Below are positions 34,080 through 43,413 of a stretch of DNA of 64,000 nucleotides, piece by piece. The DNA lies in NCBI GenBank assembly GCA_963701375.1, contig CAVOZT010000001.1, positions 620,001-684,000 of the forward strand, read 5' to 3'. The notes beneath the pieces are model-generated. The model made no database searches. It saw only the letters and a program-made list of their open reading frames with translations, and was not told the DNA's origin. Within the stretch, counting starts at the first letter, position 1. The number at the start of each line of letters is the position of its first letter. Origin of the DNA: CAVXTF01 sp963701375. Its GTDB lineage: Bacteria; Actinomycetota; Acidimicrobiia; Acidimicrobiales; CAVXTF01. A program made the translations under genes and the position numbers.

Positions 34080-35275
34080 CGACCACCGACCAGACCTGGC
34101 AGGTCGGATCCCGGGGGACCGGCCTGCAGGTTGCCGGACGACCGGGGATTCAGGGTGCGACCGATCGCGCTGTGCCCGAAGTGCCCGGGATCCTTTCTGC
34201 TCACGAGGTGCTCGAGACGGCTCACTCAATCGCCGCCGTCCAGCGCTCGGACGGGATGATCCCGTGGTTCGAAGGTGGCCATTGCGACCCGTGGAACCAC
34301 GTCGAGTCGGCGATGGCCCTGAGCGTCGTCGGATTCGACGACGAGGCTTCTCTCGGCTACCTATGGCTTGCCAGTACGCAACTCCCGGAGGGTTGCTGGT
34401 TCAACTACTACCTGGCCGAAACGGGCGTGAAGGATCCTCGTCTCGATACGAACGTCTCCGCGTACGTGGCGACCGGGGCTTGGCACCACTACGTGTCGAC
34501 CGGCGATCTGGGTTTCTTGGAGGAGCTTTGGCCGGTCGTGGACCGCGCCCTCGGATTCGTGCTGCGGTGGCAGAAATCCGACGGGACCGTGCTCTGGTCG
34601 GTCGACCCGGACGGACGGCCACAGGACTACGCGCTGTTGACCGGGTCATCTTCGATCTACCACGCGTTGCGTTGCGGAGTGGCGTGCGCCGAGGTACTCG
34701 GGAAAGAGCGGCCCGATTGGGAGCTCGCCGCGGGCCGAATCGCTCACGCCGTGGCCCACACCCCACATCGCTTCGAGCCCAAAGACGAATTCGCGATGGA
34801 TTGGTACTACCCGGTTCTCACCGGTGCGCTCGAGGGCGAGAAGGCGGACCTGCGAATCGACTCCTGGTGGGACACGTTCGTCATGGAAGGCCTGGGAGTT
34901 CGCTGCGTGTCCACGGGCCCTTGGGTTACGGCTGCCGAGACCGCCGAATGTGCCCTGGCTCTCGATGTCATCGGGCGCCGCGACAGGGCGCTCGATCTCC
35001 TCTCGTGGGCGCAGATGCTGCGTTGCCCGGACGGGTCGTACTGGACCGGAATGGTGTTTCCCGAGCAGACGACCTTCCCGTTCGAAGAACGGACGACCTA
35101 CACCGCTGCAGCCATCGTCCTCGCGGCCGACGCGCTTTCATTGGCCACGCCCGCATCTGGAATCTTTCGCGGCGAAGCATTGCCTTCAGGGCTCGATCTC
35201 ACCGAGCCGAAGCCAGAAGCGCCGGTTTCGCTCGACAGGGTGCGGAGCGAAGCAAACCCCACGCACGGTCCCTGA
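34076..35275 (+). CDS. alpha/alpha-toroid protein (often annotated prenyltransferase-like), function unknown
   Basis: 399 aa. Repeated helix pairs with conserved aromatic and acidic turns: AHSIAAVQRSDGMIPWFEGGHCDPWNHVE, YLWLASTQLPEGCWFNYYLAE, RWQKSDGTVLWSVD, LRCPDGSYWTGMVFPEQTTFPFEERTTYTAAA. This pattern fits a six-hairpin or terpenoid-cyclase-type toroid. Acidic/aromatic pairs such as DPWNHVE and DSWWDTF could form a sugar-processing site. No prenyltransferase DDxD-type signature is evident. GTG at 34076 overlaps the methyltransferase stop. The linkage to GT4 and a methyltransferase suggests a role in a methylated glycan. Confidence 0.65.
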   Translation: MTTTDQTWQVGSRGTGLQVAGRPGIQGATDRAVPEVPGILSAHEVLETAHSIAAVQRSDGMIPWFEGGHCDPWNHVESAMALSVVGFDDEASLGYLWLASTQLPEGCWFNYYLAETGVKDPRLDTNVSAYVATGAWHHYVSTGDLGFLEELWPVVDRALGFVLRWQKSDGTVLWSVDPDGRPQDYALLTGSSSIYHALRCGVACAEVLGKERPDWELAAGRIAHAVAHTPHRFEPKDEFAMDWYYPVLTGALEGEKADLRIDSWWDTFVMEGLGVRCVSTGPWVTAAETAECALALDVIGRRDRALDLLSWAQMLRCPDGSYWTGMVFPEQTTFPFEERTTYTAAAIVLAADALSLATPASGIFRGEALPSGLDLTEPKPEAPVSLDRVRSEANPTHGP

Positions 35276-35293
35276 TCGAGACCGGGCGTGGGG
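35257..35293. terminator. bidirectional terminator hairpin between convergent genes
   Basis: CCCCACGC pairs with GCGTGGGG, with an inner GGTC/GACC pairing. The hairpin spans the TGA of the toroid gene and lies just before the stop of the G1 peptidase gene. An AAAC/GTTT tract flanks it on the left. Confidence 0.55.
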
Positions 35294-35313
35294 TCCGCAG
35301 CGCAGTTCAGTTC

Positions 35314-36159
35314 TTAGAGCTGGATCGGTGTCTTCTTGCCGTAGCGCAGCCACGTCACCGTGAACGTGTTCGTAGCGTTCACGGAAGAGACGTTGTCGAG
35401 GTCGTAGAAACCACCGTTCTTGGTTGTCTGCACCATGAAGATCTGGTGGAGGTGAGACAAGCTGCTCAGGCCTTCGCGCGACCCGCCCTGGACCGTGGCG
35501 AAGTTGTCGAACATCGTGGCCGTACCGAACTTCGCAAGTGCGAACAAGAAGCAGTGGGTGGGGAATGGGTTGCACCCTGCAGGCCGTTCGACGATCCACT
35601 CCGCCGAGGCACGCGCACAAGTGGTGCACGTGTCTGTGACCGACTTGGTCACCCCGGAGGTCACATCGGACACCGTGAGCTTGAAGTTCCCACCGGTCGA
35701 GTAGGCGACCGAGGCCTCGATCACGTCGCCGGGAGTGACGCTGAACTCCTTCACCGTGGGTAGCGGGTACATCTCGATCCATGCGTAGTAATTCGGCAAG
35801 CCGGAGAACCGGTTGCAGTGGCCCGAAGTCCCGTCCTGCTCGACGGTGCTGTCGTTGAAGCCGTCGAGGCCTACCCAGTTGGACGTGTACACAAAATCGG
35901 GGGTATTGCTGTTGCAGGTGACGGCCGGCTGGACGAACTTGGTGGCGGCGTACGTGAACGGCGTCGACGATGTCGCCGCATAACCGGACCAGTTCAGGCT
36001 GATCGTCGGGAGCCCGAAGCCAGTCCCCGTCGCGCGGATCATCGGTGATCCGCCTGTGGCCGCCGATGTCGCCGCGCCGGCTCCGACAGTCAAAGCCCCG
36101 CTCATAACCGTTGCGGAAATCACCACCATCGCGGTGAGACCCAAGGCCTTTCTTCTCAC
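35314..36159 (-). CDS. secreted G1-family (eqolisin) glutamic endopeptidase
   Basis: 281 aa. GTG at 36159 follows GAGGGGG. Signal peptide residues 1-30 (MRRKALGLTAMVVISATVMSG...). The mature part shows the eqolisin core: NWSGYA near 56, SNWVGLDG, catalytic Gln108 in TVEQDGT, AWIEMYPLP, TPGDVIEASV, and the second catalytic residue Glu187 in SAEWIVERP. Peptidase G1 enzymes are acid proteases best known from fungi, with scattered bacterial members. Cys pairs (82/115 and 178/181) may form disulfides. Stand-alone gene with its own promoter region. Confidence 0.88.
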   Translation of the reverse strand: MRRKALGLTAMVVISATVMSGALTVGAGAATSAATGGSPMIRATGTGFGLPTISLNWSGYAATSSTPFTYAATKFVQPAVTCNSNTPDFVYTSNWVGLDGFNDSTVEQDGTSGHCNRFSGLPNYYAWIEMYPLPTVKEFSVTPGDVIEASVAYSTGGNFKLTVSDVTSGVTKSVTDTCTTCARASAEWIVERPAGCNPFPTHCFLFALAKFGTATMFDNFATVQGGSREGLSSLSHLHQIFMVQTTKNGGFYDLDNVSSVNATNTFTVTWLRYGKKTPIQL

Positions 36160-36298
36160 AGGAACCCCCTCTTGGTAATCAATCGCTCTCGTGGTCAACT
36201 ATTTGTCAACAGCATCAACATTCGTACTTCGAGGTGGGTCACGTCAAGGTGGCGCTATCAGAGCGGAATATGAGCCCCCTGTCGGCGTTGGGCCCCAC

Positions 36299-37790
36299 AT
36301 GGCCCTGAGTCCCGGCGCAGCCGTCGCGCGCCCCTCCGAGACAGAGGAGATTGCGGCCGTCGCCAAAATGAATCGGCGGCGCTGGATCGCCCTGGTCGTG
36401 TTGTGCGTGGGCCAGCTGATGATCGTGCTCGACGCCACGGTCGTGAACGTCGCGCTCCCGACGATTCAGCGTGAGCTGCACTTCTCCCAAGCCTCACTGG
36501 CTTGGGTGATTAATGCGTATCTCATAACCTTTGGTGGGTTTCTGCTCTTGGCGGGTCGATTCGGAGACCTTGTGGGCCCGAAGAAGGTATTCGTAAGCGG
36601 ACTGTCTGCTTTCACGATCTCGTCTGCGGTCTGCGGGTTCGCACAGAACCAGGGTGAGTTGATCGCAGCTCGGTTCGTACAGGGTGCCGCTGCGGCGACC
36701 ATGGCCGCCACGATCCTCGGGTTGCTCGTGACGACCTTCCCGGAACCACGCGAACGGGCGAAGGCGATGGGGGTCTACGCCTTCGTCGCCTCTTCGGGAG
36801 GAGCAATCGGCCTGCTCGTGGGGGGTGCCTTGACGCAGGCAGTCAGCTGGCACTGGATCTTCTTCATCAACGTGCCGATCGGTGTCGCTGCGTTGTTGCT
36901 CGGCCTGTCATTGATCGACGAACGACCCGGAGCCGGCGTTCGTGACGGTGTCGACGTGTTTGGTGCCCTGCTCGTCACGGCGTCTGTGATGCTTTTCGTG
37001 TACGCCATCGTCGAGGCGAGCAGCCGCGGATGGCTTTCAACGAGCACTGTCGGCGTCGGACTCGTTGCGGTTCTACTCTTTGCGCTCTTCTTGTGGCTGG
37101 AGCGGCACCTGAAGCGGCCAATCGTCCCGCTCCGAAATTTTTCGCTCCCGCAACGTCTCGGGCGCGGTGGCTGTGCGGATCCTCTTCCCGGTGGGGATGT
37201 TCGGCCAGTTCTTTCTCGGAGCCCTCTATCTGCAGCACGTGCTCGGTTACGGGCCCCTGGTGACAGGGCTCGCGTTCTTGCCGATGAGCGCGATGATCAG
37301 CATCTTCTCGCTCTTCATCTCCACCCGGCTGATGACCCGCGTGGGGGCCAAGTTGACCCTCATCCCGGGCTTAGTGCTCATTTTCTTCGGTCTTGTCGTT
37401 CTGAGTCGGGTACCGGTGCACGGCTCGTTCGCCGTCAACGTGTTGCCGGGAATGCTCCTCTTCGGCGCGGGAGCGGGGCTCGGATTCGCACCGTCCGTCG
37501 CACTCGCGATGGCCGACGCGGCTCCCGCTGACGTGGGTCTTGCTTCGGGCCTTGCAAACGTGTCGCTCCAACTCGGGGCCGCAATAGGAGTAGCGGTTCT
37601 GGCAAGCATCTCAACTTCGCGGAGCAACGCCTTGCTCGCCCACGGGTCTGGCCGCGCATCAGCACTCGTCGCGGGATACCACCTCGGTTATCTCGTCGCA
37701 GCGGGATGCATCGTGGCGGCGATCGCCGTTGCGGGCTTGGTCTTCAACGACTCGAACGTGGGAAGGGCCCGGTCCCGCCAATCCTCTTGA
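36299..37790 (+). CDS. MFS transporter, DHA2 (EmrB/QacA-like) family, frameshifted
   Basis: The first 280 residues are an intact half: RRWIALVVLCVGQLMIVLDATVVNVALPTIQREL is TM1 with the DHA2 motif D1, and GRFGDLVGPKKVFVSG is motif A. At the C run 37147-37149 one base too many breaks the frame. The continuation RNVSGAVAVRILFPVGMFGQFFLG through GYHLGYLVAAGCIVAAIAVAGL lies in another frame and ends at 37790. The restored protein is about 496 aa with about 14 TM segments, consistent with DHA2 drug exporters. Its 3' end overlaps the convergent methyltransferase by 47 bases. Confidence 0.8.
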
Positions 37791-38425
37791 GCAGGCGCAG
37801 GGACCCCTTCGCCCCGGCCTCTTCAAACTCGCCCGACTCGAGCGCCGTGCTCCACAGTTCGTAGGGCGGCCTCCCTCCGTCCGCCGGGTCGGGAAAGACG
37901 TCGTGGATCGCGAGGACTCCTCCGGTCACGACCTTCGGCGCCCACCCGAAGAAGTCGGCCCACGCCGGTTCACTCCCGTGCCCCCCGTCGATGAAGCAGA
38001 AGTCGACGGGTGTGTTCCACCTCGACGCGATCGTGGCGGAGTCGCCCACCAATCCGACTACCGACGCTCCGAGGCCGGCGTCCACGATCGTCCGGCGCCA
38101 GAACGGCAGCGTGTCGATCTTCCCCGTGACAGGGTCCACGACCTCGAGATCATGGTGGTCCCAGCCCGCCTGGTTCTCTTCGGAGCCGTGGTGGTGGTCG
38201 ATACTGAACAGCACGGAACCGCTCGCTTCGCAAGCGGCACCCAGATAGACGGTGGACTTGCCGCACCATGCCCCGATCTCGACGACCGTCGCGCCAGAGG
38301 CCCGAGAATGACCCGCCTCGAGTGCCGCGGCGAAGAGAGCCTCTCCTTCGTCGTCGGGCATGAACCCCTTCGCCGTCCGCCGCGCGGCCCAACAGATCGT
38401 TGGTCCGTTTCGTGGCGGCCGTCAA
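37744..38425 (-). CDS. class I SAM-dependent methyltransferase (Methyltransf_24 type), frameshifted
   Basis: From the ATG at 38361 the frame gives 205 aa: TVVEIGAWCGKSTVYLGAACE is motif I, LFSIDHHHGSEENQ the acidic motif, and FCFIDGGHGSEPAWADFFGW and GGVLAIHDVFPDP the metal/DGGH region. Upstream, a second frame encodes MTAATKRTNDLLGRAADGEG. It joins as GEGFMPDDEGEALF, the usual family N-terminus, if one base of the four-C run 38365-38368 is removed. I therefore place the start at 38425. Acceptor substrate unknown. Confidence 0.75.
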
Positions 38426-38458
38426 CGTCGGCCCCTGCGATACAGCGGACCTCGCCGG

Positions 38459-38496
38459 CTCATTTACTGAGTCTCATTACCGGGTCTCATTTACTG
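38459..38496. repeat. triple short repeat at the pepN stop codon
   Basis: CTCATT(T)AC(T/C)G occurs at 38459-38469, 38473-38482 and 38486-38496, each about 13 bases apart. The third copy contains the pepN stop codon. Confidence 0.7.
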
Positions 38497-41177
38497 GCAG
38501 GCGGCGACGTGAGCCGCGAGGTGCCCGCGGATAGCACCGGCCCTGCTCCGGCTCCCAGACGGACAGCGAGGGCGGCGTTGACCCCGAGTCGCTCGCTCGT
38601 CTGGGCAAGTGCCTTCTCGCCGGTCGGCACCGGGTGTGCTCCCAGGAACTCTCTTATCTCAACAGCCAGTCCGTTGTCCTTGCACAGAAGACGGACGCCC
38701 TCGAGCATCCGCGTCACCAACGTGCTGGGGAATCTCGCCAACAGCTCGTCCCAGTGTCCGATCACCCGAGCCCATGTCGAGGGACCCGCGACCCTGTTCG
38801 CCAGCAGCAACGCGATCAGCAATGGCGCGTTCTGAACCCGAACCTCGGTCAGAGCGAGCTCGAAGCTCCGTTCGGCGAGAGCAGGATCCTCGAATCCCGC
38901 CAGAGCATTGAGGTATCGCACCTCTTCTTGAGGAGTGACAGCTTGCTTGAAGCGAGCGAGAAAGGCGTCGTACTCGGCAGGCCCCCCGGACGCGGCAACC
39001 GTTGCCACGATCGCAGGAGCGAGCTCCGGGTCGAGCGGGCTTATGCCTTCTAAGAAGTCCCGATGCAATCGTGCACACGTCTCACGCAAGTACGGATCGG
39101 CTCCCGCAGTCCCGAGCGTGGCGAGCAGCTGTGCGCGAAGCGATCTGATCCGTTCGGAGTCGGAAGCATCGTGCTCCCACCCGAGGTGCTCGAAGACCGG
39201 TCCCACCAGGGCACGCGTGTACGCAGCGAGACCGGGTAGAAGATCGTCGGGGACGGCTCTTGCCATCAAGGAGATGGGTCCTGTCACCTGACCCCAGACG
39301 TCGGGGTCGCGCTCGCTGGCCGGCTCTGCCGCGAGCGCTTCCGCGAGTGACAAGAAGTCCGCGAGCGAGCTTCGGTCCGCCAGCACTCCCGCCCAAGTAT
39401 CAGACAGAAGATAGAAGCGCTCGAGGGTGGTGAGCTCTTCCGATCGCGAGGCCAGCCGGACGAGGTGCTCGGCAGGGTATTGAACCCTGTAGACACCCGA
39501 ACCGCCGGCATTGACGACAGCGGGGCCGCTTCCGTCGAGTTCGACGACGAGCTCACCGCTTTCGAGCAGCGCTCTTGTGAATGCGGTGTCCTTCGAGTCG
39601 CCGCCGGTCTTTCCGTCGCCGACGGTGCGCAACAAGGTCGGCACCTTCCAGATGTTTCCGATGGCGCTCGGCTGATCGTCGGTCGGAGTGAAGGTGAACG
39701 GCACCTGTGTGAGCGCAACTGCAGAAGCACCGAGGTCGGCGCTCTGTTGCACCTGTACCTGCACGAATGGAAAACCCCCTTGGTGCAGCCACGAATCCAT
39801 GATCAGACTGACCGGCTCGCCGCTCGACTCTTCGATGGCCGTCCACAGGTCAGCAGTGTCGGTGTTCCCGTAACTGTGGCGCTTCAGGTACAGGCGTATC
39901 CCTTCACGGAACTGCTCGGCTCCGATGTAACGCTCGAGCATCCTGAGCACTCCTGCACCCTTCTCGTACGTGAGAGGGTCGAACATTCCCTCGGCTTCCT
40001 CCGGCTTGCCGACCGCGAACTCGATGGGACGTGTGTTGTGAAGCGCGTCGATCGCCATCGCACGCTCGCGCATGGTGCCGAAGACCGTCCACGAGTCCCA
40101 CTTGGGACGGAAGTCGTCCACGCACATCAACTCCATGAGAGTGGCAAACGCCTCGTTCAGCCATATTCCGTCCCACCAGCGCATCGTCACGAGGTCTCCG
40201 AACCACATATGGGCGATCTCGTGAGCGACGACCTGAGCCACCCGGAGCATCTCGGAGAGGGATGCGAGAGCCGGATCCACCAAAAGAGCAGACTCCCGGA
40301 ACGTGACGCAGCCGAGATTTTCCATCGCTCCCATGGCGAAGTCAGGTAGCGCGATCAGGTCGAGTTTCGAAGCGGGGTACGGGATCTCGAACCACTCCGT
40401 GAAGAACCGGATCGAGTGAGCAGCGGCTTCGAGGGCGAACTGGGTCAGGTGCTCTTTACCCGGCACGTGGACGACGGTGATCGGTACTCCGTCTTCCACG
40501 ACGGCTTCAGACTGGATGAGCGGTCCGACGACGACCGCAACGAGGTAGGTCGACATGATCATCGTGTCGCCGAAGCGAACGCGACGAACGCCGGACCCGA
40601 TCGGTTCCTCCGAGAGAACGGACCAGTTCGACCAGACGCCGAGACCCTTCGGCACGTCGACCGTGATCGAGAACACGGCCTTCAGGTCGGGCTCGTCGAA
40701 GCACGGGAATGCGCGGCGGGCGTCGGTGGGCTCGAAATGGGTGGTGGCGATGACCTCAGAGGTCCCTTCCGGCGCTCCGACCGAGGTGAACGTCGATCGG
40801 TAAAACCCGCGGAGCTGGTCGTTCAGGATCCCGGTGAAGCCGAGCTCTACACGGAGGTCCTCACCGCCCGACAACGGTTCTGCGAGTCGCACGGTCACCT
40901 GCTCCGCCGGCTCGTCGACCGATACGTCAGCTACCTCCAAGGGGCGGCTACCGACCTCGACGGCGGCGCGGTCCACCTGGAGGTCTGCTGCGTTGAGCAC
41001 GATCTGGCTCGTCGGCTCGATGACGCTGCATTCGATTCGAACGGTCCCGGTGAACGTCGAGGTGTTCACATCGGGAGCAAGAAGCAACTCGTATCGGATC
41101 GGCCTCACGGCGGTCGGCAACCGCCATCGGGCCTCATCGGCCGACACCTGGCTGAGCGGCGGGGTTCGGATGGTCAT
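38487..41177 (-). CDS. pepN: aminopeptidase N (M1 family metallopeptidase)
   Basis: 896-aa cytosolic zinc aminopeptidase of the ERAP-like subgroup. GAMEN exopeptidase motif at residues 283-287, HEIAH zinc motif at 319-323 and the third ligand Glu342 in WLNEAFA. The C-terminal 400 residues are the ERAP1-type helical domain. ATG at 41177 (MTIRTPPLSQVS) is preferred; upstream in-frame sequence is Arg-rich and unlike the family. Divergent from the PfkB kinase with 50 bases between starts. Confidence 0.95.
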   Translation of the reverse strand: MTIRTPPLSQVSADEARWRLPTAVRPIRYELLLAPDVNTSTFTGTVRIECSVIEPTSQIVLNAADLQVDRAAVEVGSRPLEVADVSVDEPAEQVTVRLAEPLSGGEDLRVELGFTGILNDQLRGFYRSTFTSVGAPEGTSEVIATTHFEPTDARRAFPCFDEPDLKAVFSITVDVPKGLGVWSNWSVLSEEPIGSGVRRVRFGDTMIMSTYLVAVVVGPLIQSEAVVEDGVPITVVHVPGKEHLTQFALEAAAHSIRFFTEWFEIPYPASKLDLIALPDFAMGAMENLGCVTFRESALLVDPALASLSEMLRVAQVVAHEIAHMWFGDLVTMRWWDGIWLNEAFATLMELMCVDDFRPKWDSWTVFGTMRERAMAIDALHNTRPIEFAVGKPEEAEGMFDPLTYEKGAGVLRMLERYIGAEQFREGIRLYLKRHSYGNTDTADLWTAIEESSGEPVSLIMDSWLHQGGFPFVQVQVQQSADLGASAVALTQVPFTFTPTDDQPSAIGNIWKVPTLLRTVGDGKTGGDSKDTAFTRALLESGELVVELDGSGPAVVNAGGSGVYRVQYPAEHLVRLASRSEELTTLERFYLLSDTWAGVLADRSSLADFLSLAEALAAEPASERDPDVWGQVTGPISLMARAVPDDLLPGLAAYTRALVGPVFEHLGWEHDASDSERIRSLRAQLLATLGTAGADPYLRETCARLHRDFLEGISPLDPELAPAIVATVAASGGPAEYDAFLARFKQAVTPQEEVRYLNALAGFEDPALAERSFELALTEVRVQNAPLLIALLLANRVAGPSTWARVIGHWDELLARFPSTLVTRMLEGVRLLCKDNGLAVEIREFLGAHPVPTGEKALAQTSERLGVNAALAVRLGAGAGPVLSAGTSRLTSPPASK

Positions 41178-41227
41178 GGGAAGGAAGTTACCTGGCCGGC
41201 GACCCGGACCCATTAGCGTGGGCGGCC

Positions 41228-42322
41228 GTGCCCGCGACAGACGACACGGACGACGACGCCGATCAACTCGACGTCGTCTGTCTCGGAAATGCTCTGGTCG
41301 ACGTGCTCGCGTACACGAAAGACGCAGACCTCGCACGTCTGGAGCTCAACAAAGGCTCGATGGCTCTGGTCGACCTGGCGAGGGCCGCTCAGATCTATGC
41401 GGAGATGCACAACACCATCGAGGTATCGGGGGGGTCGGCGGCAAACACCACGGCCGGCGTCGCCGCTCTCGGGGGCAGAGCCGGCTACATAGGAAAGGTC
41501 GCTGACGACGCTCTGGGAGAGATCTTCGTCCACGACATGTCTGTCCTCGGCGTCGAGCTCGGTTCTCGTACGAGCGAAATCGGGTCGAGGAAGCTTCGTT
41601 CGGCGCCCTCCGGCCTGGTGGAGGCGGACGAGCACGCCAGCACCAATGACGATGCGGCGACAGGACGTTCGCTGGTCCTGGTAACGCCGGACGGCGAGCG
41701 AACGATGGCGACTCATCTTGGGGTTGCCTCGACCCTCGCGCCGGAGGATCTCGATCAGGAGCTCGTGGCGCGCGCCGAGATCGTGTACTTCGAGGGCTAC
41801 CTGTGGGACACAGAGCCAGCGAAAGAAGCTGTCAGGCTCGCCATTTCGATCACCCACTCGTCTGACGGCCTCGTGGCGCTTTCGCTCTCCGACCCGTTCT
41901 GTGTCGAGCGGCACCGCCTGGAGCTTCTGTCACTGCTCCAAGGCGACGTCGACCTGCTGTTCTGCAACGAGGAGGAGGCGAAGCTCTTGTTCGGCGCCGA
42001 TGATCTCGGAGAGGCGCTCGATGCCGTTGGCGAGACAGGTCTCCTCGCCGCCGTCACCTGCGGCCCTCGTGGATCTGTCGTGGTCATGTCCGAAGGGCCC
42101 GTGGAAGTGCCGGCCGAGCCCGTGGAAAAGGTCGTAGACACGACGGGTGCCGGGGATCTTTACGCCGCAGGATTCCTCTACGGGCTGACCCACGGGCAGG
42201 ACCCCGCGTCTTGCGCACGACTCGGCGCTGCATGTGCCGCCGAGGTGATCTCGCATCTCGGCGCGAGACCACAGTCGGACATCTCGGCCCTCGTGAATAC
42301 GTCCCACCTGCGATTGCTCTGA
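41228..42322 (+). CDS. PfkB-family carbohydrate kinase (adenosine-kinase-like)
   Basis: 364 aa. VVCLGNALVDVLA opens the ribokinase fold; SGGSAANTTAGVAALGG is PfkB signature 1, and DTTGAGDLYAAGFLYGL is signature 2 with the catalytic Asp. The N-terminal SGGSAAN and the lid resemble the adenosine-kinase/sugar-kinase subgroup. GTG at 41228. The gene is adjacent to a glycerophosphodiester phosphodiesterase with only 23 bases between. Confidence 0.9.
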   Translation: MPATDDTDDDADQLDVVCLGNALVDVLAYTKDADLARLELNKGSMALVDLARAAQIYAEMHNTIEVSGGSAANTTAGVAALGGRAGYIGKVADDALGEIFVHDMSVLGVELGSRTSEIGSRKLRSAPSGLVEADEHASTNDDAATGRSLVLVTPDGERTMATHLGVASTLAPEDLDQELVARAEIVYFEGYLWDTEPAKEAVRLAISITHSSDGLVALSLSDPFCVERHRLELLSLLQGDVDLLFCNEEEAKLLFGADDLGEALDAVGETGLLAAVTCGPRGSVVVMSEGPVEVPAEPVEKVVDTTGAGDLYAAGFLYGLTHGQDPASCARLGAACAAEVISHLGARPQSDISALVNTSHLRLL

Positions 42323-42345
42323 GCCGCGGCACTACGGTCTGAGAG

Positions 42346-43258
42346 GTGAACGCTTTGCGCGGGTCTCCTTGGATGGACCGCCGAGTGATCGCTTACGCAC
42401 ACCAAGGCGGGGCTTGGGAATCACCGTCCTCCACGTGTTTTGCGATCCGTCGGGCGCTCGTGGCGGGGGCGACGGGTATCGAGCTCGACGTGCACTCCAC
42501 CTCCGACGACGAGCTGGTCGTATGTCATGACTCGAGCGTCGACCGGACCACCGACGGGACAGGCGAGATTGCGGATCTGACCCTCGCAGAGGTTCGCAAC
42601 CTGGACAACGCCTATTGGTTCGTCCCGGGAGCGGACGTGACGCATGGGCTCGAGCCTGCGGCGTACCCGTACCGCGGCAGGGCACCCGAGGACCGTGACT
42701 TCGGGATCGCCACCCTCGCAGAGGCTCTCGCCGTCATAGAGGAGTTCCCGGGCGTGGTCGTGAATCTGGACATCAAGGCAACGGCTCCTCAGGTGAAGCC
42801 TTACGAGGCGCATCTCGCCAGCGAGCTCGCCGAGCTCGGCCACTCAGACGACGTGATAGTCGCATCGTTCAACGACAAGGCGACCGAGGCATTTCGGACC
42901 TTCGCCGACAAGGTTGCGACATCGGCCGGCACACTTCAGACAGCCGAGTTCTGGCGCGCCGCGCACGCGGGCGAGGACATCCCGAGTGTTCCTTACCTAG
43001 CGCTGCAAGTTCCGGCGTCTCACGCGGGCTTGGAGGTCGTGGACGAGGTACTGCTCTCGGCGGCTCACGAACGCGGGAATCGCGGTACACGTTTGGACCG
43101 TCAACCAGACGACCGAGATGGAGCGGCTCTTGGATCTCGGAGTGGACGGCATCATCTCGGACCTGCCTAGCGACCTGTGCGCCGTGCTCTCCGCACGAGG
43201 CGTCTTTTGGAAACCTTCGGCGCCTAGATCCTCGTCCAAGGATCTCGGCTCGCCCTGA
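42346..43258 (+). CDS. glpQ: glycerophosphodiester phosphodiesterase, frameshifted near the C-terminus
   Basis: VIAYAHQGGAWESPSSTCFAIRRAL holds the first catalytic His. GIELDVHSTSDDELVVCHDSSVDRTTDG contains the E-x-D metal pair and second His. NLDIKATA follows. At the GGG run 43075-43077 one extra base disrupts the frame. Repaired, it continues IAVHVWTVNQTTEMERLLDLG and GVDGIISDLPSDL to a TGA at 43258, which is the expected GDPD C-terminus. Cytosolic; releases glycerol-3-phosphate. Starts GTG at 42346. Confidence 0.85.
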
Positions 43259-43272
43259 AATCCAAAGCCGAG
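43244..43272. terminator. possible bidirectional terminator between GDPD and bL37
   Basis: CTCGGCT and AGCCGAG pair across a 15-base loop spanning the restored GDPD stop. Flanking convergent genes fit a shared terminator. No T run. Confidence 0.35.
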
Positions 43273-43279
43273 CTGCTCT

Positions 43280-43363
43280 CTAGCCCCGTCCGGTGTTGGG
43301 CCGCTTTCCGTGGTTGGCCTTCTTCTTGGATCGCAGCTTGCGCTTGACGGTCTTTTTCGACAT
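43280..43363 (-). CDS. 50S ribosomal protein bL37 (27 aa)
   Basis: A very short gene: ATG at 43363, TAG at 43280, 27 residues, 11 of them Lys or Arg. It starts MSKKTVKRKLRSKKK and contains ANHGKRPNT, the motif I know from the actinobacterial bL37 found in mycobacterial ribosome structures. It is easily missed because of its size. It lies between GDPD and ychF and is convergent with the former and divergent from the latter. Confidence 0.8.
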   Translation of the reverse strand: MSKKTVKRKLRSKKKANHGKRPNTGRG

Positions 43364-43413
43364 AGCTGCCCAGGCTATATGGCTGGGCGGGACCTCCGAG
43401 TAGCGTCGGGTTA

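Noticed and set aside
39465..40349. 294-codon + strand frame inside pepN
   Set aside because: Antisense to the aminopeptidase catalytic domain.
41178..41336. N-terminal extension of aminopeptidase N
   Set aside because: Arg-rich and unlike family members; the ATG at 41177 gives a normal N-terminus. The extension overlaps the divergent kinase gene.
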